Below are positions 11,925-19,892 of a DNA stretch of 28,574 bases, in pieces (the stretch's first letter is position 1; every line of letters starts with the position of its first letter). The notes beneath the pieces were generated by a model, which was not told the origin of the DNA, made no database searches, and saw nothing but the letters and a program-made list of their open reading frames with translations. Made by a program: the position numbers and the translations under genes. Source of the stretch: a virus; the IMG/VR virus record IMGVR_UViG_3300030012_000631, positions 1 to 28,574 of that record. One strand, 5' to 3'.

Positions 11925-12382
11925 ACTGTTGCTCCTATTAAATATCCACAAAAAGTACTATATAACCCTGTACCACCATAAAGACCACCACCACCTGATA
12001 CATGAACATGAACAACTTGATTTGCAGTTAACGTTGCAATCACAGTTACAGATATAGAATTATGAACTGAAGATGATGCGTTTTGCCTTGCTTGTGCAAC
12101 ATTTGTATCATCTACTCTTATTTGCAAATCATTTGCTCCATTGTTAGAAGTAGTTAAACAAGTTGTATTAAAAAAATATGTACCTGATACTGGTGCTGTA
12201 AACTTACCAGTAGTTGTATTAAAACCATTTCCTATATTTACAGTTGTGCTTGTAAATATAAAAACGCCACTTGATATATCTCCACCACCATTTCTATGTG
12301 CATTAAAAGATACTTGAGATGGTATGCTTACAATACCACCAGTAGTTTTAGGCTGTATCTCGTCAACGAATAATTTAGACAA
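11921..12382 (-). CDS. C1q-like tail-tip protein
   Basis: The 153-aa protein begins MSKLFVDEIQPKTTGGIVSI, a variant of the short anchor motif, followed by GFNTTTGKFTAPVSGTYFFNTT, a middle with LQIRVDDTNVA, and NQVVHVHVSGGGGLYGGTGLYSTFCGYLIG. The TGKFTAPVSGTYFF block is the clearest C1q signature in the cassette. It overlaps both neighbours by 4 and 8 bases. It is a likely adhesin subunit or alternative receptor-binding protein. Confidence 0.78.
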   Translation of the reverse strand: MSKLFVDEIQPKTTGGIVSIPSQVSFNAHRNGGGDISSGVFIFTSTTVNIGNGFNTTTGKFTAPVSGTYFFNTTCLTTSNNGANDLQIRVDDTNVAQARQNASSSVHNSISVTVIATLTANQVVHVHVSGGGGLYGGTGLYSTFCGYLIGATV

Positions 12383-12842
12383 TGGTCAATACTCCATTAA
12401 CTGTTAATGTTTTGTTTGTAGGTATAGTATAATCCCCAGCTACCATTGCTCTTTCTCCACTAGCAATCGTTACATTATCTGTAGCCTGGCTACCATTTAT
12501 CCTAATGCCATCTCTAAAAACTGTAGAGCTTAACTTAGCACCAGTAACAGAACCATCTGTAGGTACTACTGAATTACCAACCTCTCCAAGAGATACTATG
12601 TAATCTATTGTGTCTGATGTAGTCAGGTTCTCTGTAAATATTATGTTTGATCCTGATACACTATAAGCATCTCTAGGTGCTTGTGTTACACCATTCACAG
12701 ATACAATTAACTGTTCTGCTGTAGCTGGAGTAAATGCAGCTGTACCTTTTGTTAATGCAAAAGTATCTGTCGTACTTGAAATTGTTATATTATCTAGCTT
12801 GTTATAGCTTCCAGCAAGTACTGGCTTTCCAATATAGGGCAT
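12375..12842 (-). CDS. Fibre adaptor protein (YIGxPV type) without C1q head
   Basis: The 155-aa protein begins MPYIGKPVLAGSYNKLDNI, then AEQLIVSVNGVTQAPRDAYSVSGSNIIFTE. The N-terminal module is shared with the protein at 13626-14429, where it is fused to a C1q-like domain. Here it ends in a short beta segment (IASGERAMVAGDYTIPTNKTLTV) with no head domain. It may be an adaptor joining separate binding proteins to the tail. The assignment as a virion protein is from module sharing and position. Confidence 0.7.
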   Translation of the reverse strand: MPYIGKPVLAGSYNKLDNITISSTTDTFALTKGTAAFTPATAEQLIVSVNGVTQAPRDAYSVSGSNIIFTENLTTSDTIDYIVSLGEVGNSVVPTDGSVTGAKLSSTVFRDGIRINGSQATDNVTIASGERAMVAGDYTIPTNKTLTVNGVLTIV

Positions 12843-12845
12843 TGT

Positions 12846-13139
12846 TTACTCCTTTGGATATTTATCTTTTACTGCTTTGATTGTTTTTTTCCAACCATCA
12901 AGTCCATTGTGATATAAATCATCTAATTGATCTTCTATAGATGGATAGGCTTCTTGTCTGTCTCTTTGATATTTATTATTATCGTAAGCAGTTTGTAATT
13001 CTTTTTGTTTAGCTAATATATCTTTTTCAGATATTGGTGTTGTGTTTTCATTCCAAACAATTTGTTTTACATCTTCTGCACTAACAGTAAATTCTGCTTT
13101 TGGATTTATAGCTAATATTGATTTAAGTATATTTGTCAT
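12846..13139 (-). CDS. Fibre-assembly-like protein (YQRDRQ..YPSIEDQLD family)
   Basis: The 97-aa protein ends with the motif YQRDRQEAYPSIEDQLDDLYHNGLDGWKKTIKAVKDKYPK (split here only by eye), typical of small proteins, some called XkdW-like or fibre chaperones, encoded within phage fibre cassettes. The N-terminal part is polar. It probably assists fibre assembly or is a minor tail part. Its start overlaps the preceding gene by ATGA. Confidence 0.7.
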   Translation of the reverse strand: MTNILKSILAINPKAEFTVSAEDVKQIVWNENTTPISEKDILAKQKELQTAYDNNKYQRDRQEAYPSIEDQLDDLYHNGLDGWKKTIKAVKDKYPKE

Positions 13140-13624
13140 GCTGAAACTTCCAATAATGTTATAGAGCCACTTAAAACAGCAACACCATCACCATCTACTA
13201 ATTTCATATATAGCTGATATAATACAGAGCTAGTGGAGCTAGGCGAATCTAAAAAATTTATTACAGTATTTGAAACTCCCAAATGTCCTGAACCACCATA
13301 ATCGTAATGTCTTATATAGTTTTCTTCTGTAATTGCTGAACCACCTCTGTAAATTACATATCGCCCTTGAGCAGAGTGACTGTTATTTTGATAGTTCTCG
13401 CAATTGTGTGATGAAAGAACTAACACCTTACTACTGGTACTTGAAGGGGTAATTGTTGCATTACTATGAGTATAATTTACATAAGAAGTAGATGCAGTTG
13501 CTTGATACGTAGTGCTACGAACTTGCACAGCTTGTAAAATTTTTCCAACACCACTTACAGCACCAGTAAAAGCAAACGTATCTGCTAGGTTCATTGATTC
13601 AGCTTGTATCTTTGATAATGCCAT
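13136..13624 (-). CDS. Tail-tip/receptor-binding protein, beta-rich family A
   Basis: The 162-aa protein is the paralogue of the protein at 10416-10913. It has an MALSKIQAESM anchor, KILQAVQVRS, ATITPSSTSSKVLVLSS, a YVIYRGG strand, then NFLDSPSSTSSVLYQLYMK and SITLLEVSA. It is predicted all-beta with no catalytic motif. Two copies separated by C1q-type genes suggest that the tail tip uses more than one binding subunit type, or that the cassette diversified by duplication and exchange. Confidence 0.7.
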   Translation of the reverse strand: MALSKIQAESMNLADTFAFTGAVSGVGKILQAVQVRSTTYQATASTSYVNYTHSNATITPSSTSSKVLVLSSHNCENYQNNSHSAQGRYVIYRGGSAITEENYIRHYDYGGSGHLGVSNTVINFLDSPSSTSSVLYQLYMKLVDGDGVAVLSGSITLLEVSA

Positions 13625-13625
13625 T

Positions 13626-14429
13626 CTAAACTCCTATTAACTTATAAGCACCAAAGTAATTACTTTTATTTCGTTCTTGAAATTTCCATTGTGCGTTAGA
13701 AGTAGTATTGCAATTTGCATATATTTCAACATAATCATTTGTATCTAAATCTATTATAGCCTGTATATGAAGTGAATTTTCATTACCATTATTAGCATTA
13801 GTTGGTCGCATTGTTGTCCATCTATATTGACTACCATTTTTGTAAATAAATAATTCTTGCACAAGAATATCAAAGTTACTTTCTGAACGAGGAATAGCAC
13901 TTGCATAAACAAGATACTTACCAGCTATTGTAGGTGTAAATCTATAATTTGAATTATCGTATTTACCATCTGAATCAAAAACTTCTGTAGATGCAGGCAT
14001 TTTAACTGCAGTGTTATCTGTTAAATTTTCAACAGTTGATGGTACATATGCTTCAAATGCTGGAGTGTTAGTTTGTGAATTACTAACTGGCAAAACTCCA
14101 GTAACTTTAGATGTAAGGTCTACTGCACTATTAGCTATCTTGGCTGTGCTTACTGATCCATCAGGTGGAACAGTTGTTTGTACTGCCCTGGCTAAATAAA
14201 TAACATAAATATCATCTGTGCCTGATACAGTTCCAGTAAGATTTACTGTAGTATTGCTTACAGTATATGCAGTTGCTGGTTCTTGTCTTACATTATTGAT
14301 ATACAATGCTATGTCATTTTCGTTAGCTACTGCATGAGATAATGTTAAAGTTTGACCACTAGCACCAGTTAAATCTTGTTTAAGTAAGCTGGTAAATGCT
14401 GTGTCTACTGGATTTCCTATATATGCCAT
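13626..14429 (-). CDS. Fibre protein: YIGxPV adaptor fused to C1q-like domain
   Basis: The 267-aa protein has an adaptor module (MAYIGNPVDTAF, then DIALYINNVRQEPATAYTVSN, residues 1-105), a linker (DGSVSTAKIANSAVDLTSKV) and a C-terminal C1q-like domain from about residue 125 (NYRFTPTIAGKYLVYASAI, ELFIYKNGSQYRW, NDYVEIYANC, YFGAYKLIGV). It links the head-less adaptor gene to the C1q genes. The start is at the ATG overlapping the upstream stop (TAATG); an extended frame ten codons longer is less likely because it lacks the conserved N-terminus. Confidence 0.75.
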   Translation of the reverse strand: MAYIGNPVDTAFTSLLKQDLTGASGQTLTLSHAVANENDIALYINNVRQEPATAYTVSNTTVNLTGTVSGTDDIYVIYLARAVQTTVPPDGSVSTAKIANSAVDLTSKVTGVLPVSNSQTNTPAFEAYVPSTVENLTDNTAVKMPASTEVFDSDGKYDNSNYRFTPTIAGKYLVYASAIPRSESNFDILVQELFIYKNGSQYRWTTMRPTNANNGNENSLHIQAIIDLDTNDYVEIYANCNTTSNAQWKFQERNKSNYFGAYKLIGV

Positions 14430-15079
14430 TAGCTTATTGCATCCACTCTTGATAACCAAACATCTAAACTTGATACTGTGTTTGATTGAAAAAACATTCT
14501 ATCACCATTTTGTGCCACCATTTTTGCACCGCCATCTAGTAGCTGCAAAGCACCACCTCTTGGTATTGGTGCATTCTTTATAATGTAATGAACATTTGTA
14601 ACTGTGATCTGACCACCATGATTTGCATGATTGCCACAATAATAATATAACGTAGTTGGCGTTGAATCCGAGACAACAACAGTTAAAGTATTTGCACTTG
14701 AATCTCTTGTTACACCAGTTGTGTATTCAGATCCACCACCATGAGTGCCATCAGATGTTGTTGATAATGAAAATGGATGTGCTGAAGGATATGTAAATAC
14801 ATAAGTAAATCCTCTAAGTAATGTAATATTTGGTCTTGTTGCACCATCAAGCAAATATTGACTTGATACTACTGTTACTGTGATTGCAAAGGGATCGCCA
14901 GTATTCCCAGTAAATGCACTACTTGTCATAAAACATGATGCTTCTATTTGATTGTCTGTAGTATTAGCCAAGTTAATACCTACTATTGTGTTATCACTTC
15001 CAAAGTCAGCACCATCAGGAATATCCTGGGGAACTGTGCCTACGCCAGTAATAAAATTTCTTTCAAAGTCTTGTGCCAT
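14429..15079 (-). CDS. Tail protein with inserted cupredoxin-like domain
   Basis: The 216-aa protein has two halves of a tail-protein family common in marine phages: NTIVGINLANT near residues 30-40, and IIKNAPIPRGGALQLLDGGAK to SSLDVWLSRVDAIS at 165-216. Between them (about 65-160) is a cupredoxin-like block: ITLLRGFTYVFTYPSAHPFSL, an EYTTGVT strand and LYYYCGNHANHGG. Candidate copper ligands are H101, C148 and H151; the usual methionine position is H154. Copper binding is not shown, since such domains may be structural. The insertion into a tail protein is the notable point. Confidence 0.75.
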   Translation of the reverse strand: MAQDFERNFITGVGTVPQDIPDGADFGSDNTIVGINLANTTDNQIEASCFMTSSAFTGNTGDPFAITVTVVSSQYLLDGATRPNITLLRGFTYVFTYPSAHPFSLSTTSDGTHGGGSEYTTGVTRDSSANTLTVVVSDSTPTTLYYYCGNHANHGGQITVTNVHYIIKNAPIPRGGALQLLDGGAKMVAQNGDRMFFQSNTVSSLDVWLSRVDAIS

Positions 15080-15091
15080 TGATTACTCCTT

Positions 15092-16429
15092 TTAAAGTGC
15101 CACAGCCATTGCAATAGCGAACCCAGCTGAAGCACCACCAGCTTCAACATTAACCCAAGCATTGCCAGTATAATATTTCAAAACACTATCACTACTGTTG
15201 AAGTACAGATCCCCAGCAGTAACTGTTCCACCAGTTGGATTTGTAGCCGATGATCCGTGATAAATATTTGAAAATTCAGTTTTAGATGCAGCAGCTTGTT
15301 CTGCATAATACCTAGCAGAAAATAAACCAGTATTTCCTACAGCTGTATTACTAGCAAAACTATTACCACCACCTAATGCCCAGTTTTTTGCAGATCCAGC
15401 ATTTATTGTAGAACCACTAATTGCATATGATTTTGAACTAAACTCACCTGAACTATCAACAGCAGTTGCGTTTATTGCCCATTCTTTTGATGCGCCAACC
15501 TGATTAGTAACGCCAGTACCACCAAGAGCGTGCGCTTCAGAACTAAATTTACCAGTTCCAGCTACAACTTCACCAGTTGTTTTGGTTGCAAAATCTTCTG
15601 CTAGTTGTACGTTTACTATTGCATTAGCAGCTGACGTTGCACTACCAGCAGCTGCGGTTGCACTATCAGCAGCTGCTGTTGCAGAATTAGCTGCGTTAGT
15701 AGCAGATGTTGTTGCACTAGCAGCATCAACTAATAAAGTGTATTTTGCACTATTAGCGTTTGTTGTAAGAGGTTGTGATCCGCTGGATGTATGAGCAGAA
15801 TTAACTATAAATATATTATTTGTGCTTGTATCTTTTACAATATCTCTTTCATCGTAAGCTGTACTAGCTGCCCAGTTACCTCTTGATGTTCCTATAGCAG
15901 TAGTGATACTTAGTTCACCAGTGCTGTCAAAAGAAAGTGTCTTGTTAGCACGATCACTAGCACTTGTAGTAAATTCAGTACTAGTTATTGTGTTTGTTCT
16001 TGAGATTTTAAGTGATCTATCAAGCTCTTCTTGCAGCTGTTGAGCTATCATAGTTATTCTATCAAGAGCGTTCTCATGGCTTTCAGCTGGGAATGGATCA
16101 TTCTCAACATAGTCTGTTCCTTGGGTAAGAGTTAAGTTTCTTCTAATAACAACAGTTTCGCCTGATTGTGGTCTTTTGTCAGATGATGAAAAATGTGCAT
16201 CATTTGAATTGCCAGTATTAAATTTAAATAAAACATTACCACCTGAAGAATTACCAGCATTTGTTACAATATAATCTGTATCTAACTGCTTCACTGTTTC
16301 TATTCCAACAGATGATCTAACAATTACACTAAGATCACCATTTGCAAATATCTTAAAACCATAAGGAAAACTATGTTGTGTTCCATTTCCTGAACCACTG
16401 CTTTTAGTTATTGCGCTAGATATTGTCAT
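15092..16429 (-). CDS. T7 gp17-type tail fibre
   Basis: The 445-aa protein begins with the T7 tail fibre N-terminal domain (residues 1-150): FPYGFKIFANGDLSVIV, TDYIVTNAG, VVIRRNLTLTQGTDYVENDPFPAESHENALDRI (blocks at 93-125). It attaches the fibre to the tail. A low-complexity Ala/Ser/Thr helix (235-270) and three degenerate repeats of about 35 residues follow (WA..., GxFSSxxYA near 275-380). It ends soon after, without an obvious receptor-binding head. Binding heads are therefore probably supplied by the separate genes downstream. AAGG precedes the ATG. Confidence 0.85.
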   Translation of the reverse strand: MTISSAITKSSGSGNGTQHSFPYGFKIFANGDLSVIVRSSVGIETVKQLDTDYIVTNAGNSSGGNVLFKFNTGNSNDAHFSSSDKRPQSGETVVIRRNLTLTQGTDYVENDPFPAESHENALDRITMIAQQLQEELDRSLKISRTNTITSTEFTTSASDRANKTLSFDSTGELSITTAIGTSRGNWAASTAYDERDIVKDTSTNNIFIVNSAHTSSGSQPLTTNANSAKYTLLVDAASATTSATNAANSATAAADSATAAAGSATSAANAIVNVQLAEDFATKTTGEVVAGTGKFSSEAHALGGTGVTNQVGASKEWAINATAVDSSGEFSSKSYAISGSTINAGSAKNWALGGGNSFASNTAVGNTGLFSARYYAEQAAASKTEFSNIYHGSSATNPTGGTVTAGDLYFNSSDSVLKYYTGNAWVNVEAGGASAGFAIAMAVAL

Positions 16430-16439
16430 TTTTAAACCT

Positions 16440-19400
16440 TTAATCTAATAAATTATTTTCAAAAAACACACGCTGTAATTCTTCATTGCCAGGCATTGCA
16501 AGCATTATTGGTAATGCAGCTTCGTAAAAATCACTTTCAGCTTTTTTAATAATTCTTATTTTCGCATCATCTTTTGCTCTTACATAAACTGGATGCACCG
16601 TAAGAACTTTAAGATAATCTCTAAATTTATACATACCGCTGCCCCTTGAACCTTGCACATTCAAACGCAGCATAACTTTATTTTTAGCTATTTCTGTAAG
16701 TTGTCCTCTTCTAATATTATCCAGGGCAACACCATTAATTCTTGCTTTTTCATCTGTTAAAGGCGCACCTAATCTAACAAGTTCAGCAAAATAAGGTTCT
16801 ATATTCTCTTCACCATATTTCATTCTAAATGGCGTAATGCTATTCCATAGAGCAAGCATTGGATTTACAGAAAAAGGAACACCACGCTCTTTTTTAAATC
16901 CAAGCATATCGTATCTATATGCATAGTTTTCTTCTACACCTTTCACATACGGTATAGTCATAACTTGCTGGTTCCATCCGTATGCAACCGTGTCATAAAA
17001 AAACGTAGCTGCTGAATCACCATCTATATTTTTTTTAGTACCAACTAATGAGTATGGTATTTCTTTAAATGGATTGTCTGTATTTTGACTATCATCATAT
17101 AATTTTCTTACATCAGCAATTGTATAATATAATTGTGGTATTGCTGGTTGTTTGCTAGGCACTATAGTGCCTTGTCCATCAACACCCTCTTCACTATCTG
17201 TTAGTTTTTTTATGTTTCTGACAGCGCTGCTATAAGGTAATGGAGCTATACCAACCATACTGCCTAACGGACTATCAATAATTAATGATGGATCTGCATA
17301 ATCATAAGCTCTTATAATAGATCCTAAACCCTGAAGAAACGGTAAGTCTCTGAAATAATCAGCAGTTGCTACAGCACCAGCTGAAATCAAATTCAACCTA
17401 TCTTCAGGATCATAAAACATAGTTTGATATTGAGCTGTACTTGCTGCAATACCTAAAAATGCACTTACTGGTTCTAAACCCTGATAACTAACATAAAGTA
17501 ATTTACCATTCGGCAACCCAGTTTTTTCATTATACATTGGCAACGGATCACCATCTTCATCCGTTGGAAAACCTTCAGCTCTAAAAACTAAACTGTAAGG
17601 CTGCCATCCTGGGGGCAACATTTTTTGCGCTGTTTTATCTCTTGGATATGATCCAGTTAGCTGACCATTAATTGCGTACTCATGAAATATAGCCAATGTC
17701 ATTGCACCCAATGACATTTTACCCATAGCTCTTTGTTGCGCCCTTGCACCATTTTGCCCAAGTAAGTTTTTTCTAATAGTGCTGCTTGGATTTAACATTG
17801 ATGCAAGAATTACCAATGGATGACCTTCGCCAACTCTTAGCATACTATTTGTTGGCGCCTTGGCAAAAGGCATCAACATTTTACCAAAAAAGTTTTTTCT
17901 AATACCCTTTGTAAATGATCCTAGTAATCCATCACCAAGATCATCTGTCATTGTTACATATCTAGCTGCGTTATCTAGTTCATCTGATTTATACTTTGGA
18001 TCTAACAAAGTCATCATAGCATCATCAACAGCTACGTCTGTTGAATTACCTTTTGCTTTTGATGCTCTAGCAGTTCTTACAGCTTGTTCATATAATTCAC
18101 CACGGCTTGAAATAACTCTCCAAAAATCATCTGCTGCTTGAAGAGCTGTACCTGGGTATCTAATTAACTTACCAATTTTATCAATAGCTTGACCAGCTGC
18201 ACCTGATATATTTAATGTTTCAGAATCAATCGCCCTATAATTAGAGTTTTCAATTTTATTTAAAACATCGGCTGGTACGCCACTTTCAAATGTTTTGCCC
18301 ATAACAACATAGGCATCTCTTAATGATTTAGAATATCCATATACCCTGGCAAACAAATCTTCAAAATAAACACCTTCAGGATTTACTTGCTTACCAACTA
18401 ATCTTTGACCAGTTCTAACGCCAGTTCCTATACTAGCTGCCAACATATCAGCCATAAGATTGTACGTCATGAATAATGGCGTAGCTAACATATTTTTAAG
18501 ATGAGTAGGCGCCCAACTTAATAAACCATTTATGTATACTTCTTGCCAAATATCACCAATCTTTTGATACCATGCACCAGCCACATATTTATTAGCATTC
18601 GCCTGACCACCAGTTTTAAGTGCGTCTAGATAACCTTTAGCCATGTCTTGTGCTAATTTAGTGCCACCAGTTTCATCTAGTATAACTTGCGCTTGAACAT
18701 CAGGAATATTAGTACCAGTTTTAATTCTAAATGATTGTAATGCCCTGGCTATTTCAGTTTGTGCGCCTTTTGCTTTCATTTGTATTCCAGCATGAATAGA
18801 CATTTGGCGCCTGAATGCTACCAGGTCATTTGGACTTGCATCACCACTTTCAACTTTTTTAGCTAACTCTTCTAATCTAGATGCTGACTTTTGTAACAAA
18901 ACTCTTACAGCTGTCATTTCTTCAGCATTTAAGAGTTGTCCTGATTTTTTATTTAGTAGTTTTTTTGTTAGACCAATTTCATCAGCAAGTAATTCTGAAG
19001 CATTTGCAAGTGTTTCTTCGTTTGTTTGTATACCTCTTTTTTCTAATTCTTGTGGGTTTTTGTATATTTCACTAATTGAATTGATAGCTCTATTTACATC
19101 ACTACCACTTTCAAAATTATTAAAATTAAAATCTAAACCAGTATCACTTGTAATTAGATCTTTTTTTCTAATTTCTAAAAAGTCTAAAGCGTCACCTTCA
19201 TTTGCAAGACCAGTTTGAAAATTTCTCATGCCTTTTTTAGCAACTGTATTTACTTCTTCATCAGCTGCTTTTTTTGCAAGATTAATTAAATCGTCTTCAG
19301 GCTCTATTGCTACTTTTGCCTGAAATCCACCCTTGGCAAATCTTTCTTGACCTTCAGGTGTTAAGACCTTTTCAGATAAATCTTTTTGTACACCTTTATA

Positions 19401-19646
19401 AGTTTCTTCACTTTTGAGTAAACCTTCAGTACTTGGTTCAGGAACTTTGTTAGTTGCGCCTGATCCTGATACACCAGTACCCATGCCGCCTTTATTTTGT
19501 CTGTTTATTATCTCACCAAACAAACCAAATATTTCTTTTCCAAGTCCAGCAGTTTGAATATTTTTGCTAACGTCAGGTCTTTTGTCGGCAAAATTAGTCA
19601 TGCCAGTAGCAGACGCATCTAGCGTTTGTTCTTCAGGTGTTGCCAT
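16440..19646 (-). CDS. Large internal virion protein (gp16 position, ejection protein)
   Basis: This 1068-aa protein occupies the T7 gene 16 place, just before the fibre. The N-terminal 250 residues are polar and helical. The centre has a block (VYINGLLSWAPTHLKNMLATPLF near residue 370) recalling the NGLLSxxxTHxxN segment of large phage-associated polyvalent proteins. The C-terminal half is long and soluble-looking, with amphipathic helices. It probably forms part of the ejectosome that enters the cell with DNA. I see no lytic transglycosylase motif. A terminator ends nine bases before its start codon, and its GAGGAT ribosome binding site follows the U-tract. Confidence 0.75.
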   Translation of the reverse strand: MATPEEQTLDASATGMTNFADKRPDVSKNIQTAGLGKEIFGLFGEIINRQNKGGMGTGVSGSGATNKVPEPSTEGLLKSEETYKGVQKDLSEKVLTPEGQERFAKGGFQAKVAIEPEDDLINLAKKAADEEVNTVAKKGMRNFQTGLANEGDALDFLEIRKKDLITSDTGLDFNFNNFESGSDVNRAINSISEIYKNPQELEKRGIQTNEETLANASELLADEIGLTKKLLNKKSGQLLNAEEMTAVRVLLQKSASRLEELAKKVESGDASPNDLVAFRRQMSIHAGIQMKAKGAQTEIARALQSFRIKTGTNIPDVQAQVILDETGGTKLAQDMAKGYLDALKTGGQANANKYVAGAWYQKIGDIWQEVYINGLLSWAPTHLKNMLATPLFMTYNLMADMLAASIGTGVRTGQRLVGKQVNPEGVYFEDLFARVYGYSKSLRDAYVVMGKTFESGVPADVLNKIENSNYRAIDSETLNISGAAGQAIDKIGKLIRYPGTALQAADDFWRVISSRGELYEQAVRTARASKAKGNSTDVAVDDAMMTLLDPKYKSDELDNAARYVTMTDDLGDGLLGSFTKGIRKNFFGKMLMPFAKAPTNSMLRVGEGHPLVILASMLNPSSTIRKNLLGQNGARAQQRAMGKMSLGAMTLAIFHEYAINGQLTGSYPRDKTAQKMLPPGWQPYSLVFRAEGFPTDEDGDPLPMYNEKTGLPNGKLLYVSYQGLEPVSAFLGIAASTAQYQTMFYDPEDRLNLISAGAVATADYFRDLPFLQGLGSIIRAYDYADPSLIIDSPLGSMVGIAPLPYSSAVRNIKKLTDSEEGVDGQGTIVPSKQPAIPQLYYTIADVRKLYDDSQNTDNPFKEIPYSLVGTKKNIDGDSAATFFYDTVAYGWNQQVMTIPYVKGVEENYAYRYDMLGFKKERGVPFSVNPMLALWNSITPFRMKYGEENIEPYFAELVRLGAPLTDEKARINGVALDNIRRGQLTEIAKNKVMLRLNVQGSRGSGMYKFRDYLKVLTVHPVYVRAKDDAKIRIIKKAESDFYEAALPIMLAMPGNEELQRVFFENNLLD

Positions 19647-19655
19647 GAGATCCTC

Positions 19656-19683
19656 AAAAAAAAAGGAGCGCCTAAAGCACTCC
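19656..19683 (-). terminator. Intrinsic terminator between ejection-protein genes
   Basis: On the minus strand GGAGTGC and GCGCTCC form a 7-bp stem (one G-U pair) around TTTAG, followed by nine U residues. The ribosome binding site of the 1068-aa protein lies directly after the U-tract, with no room for a promoter. Read-through must therefore supply the downstream genes. Confidence 0.8.
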
Positions 19684-19709
19684 CACTATATATAGTCTTC
19701 TACCATATT

Positions 19710-19892
19710 TTAGGACATTTGTGAATTTTTTTCACTTGTCGGTTTGTTTGCAGATCCACTAACATACAACTCGGCAAATCCTTTGCCTGATTTTTTTGCT
19801 TCAATTTGTCTTCTTAGGTTTTTTACAATAAAAGAATTTTCATCTTTACCTTTTTGTAATTGCCTATCTAGTTGCTGTTCCAAAGTACTCAT
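19710..19892 (-). CDS. Small hypothetical virion-region protein
   Basis: Not recognised. A 60-aa, helical, charged protein (MSTLEQQLDRQLQKGKDENSF, then LRRQIEAKKSGKGF). The ATG has GGAG nine bases upstream and overlaps the end of the 939-aa gene by 29 bases in another frame. A GTG five codons upstream is a weaker alternative. It sits just upstream of an intrinsic terminator, so it ends one transcriptional unit. It may be a small structural or assembly protein. Confidence 0.65.
   Translation of the reverse strand: MSTLEQQLDRQLQKGKDENSFIVKNLRRQIEAKKSGKGFAELYVSGSANKPTSEKNSQMS

Noticed and set aside
10416-16429. A diversity-generating retroelement acting on the fibre genes
   Set aside because: No reverse transcriptase gene and no template/variable repeat pair were seen; module sharing is at the protein level.
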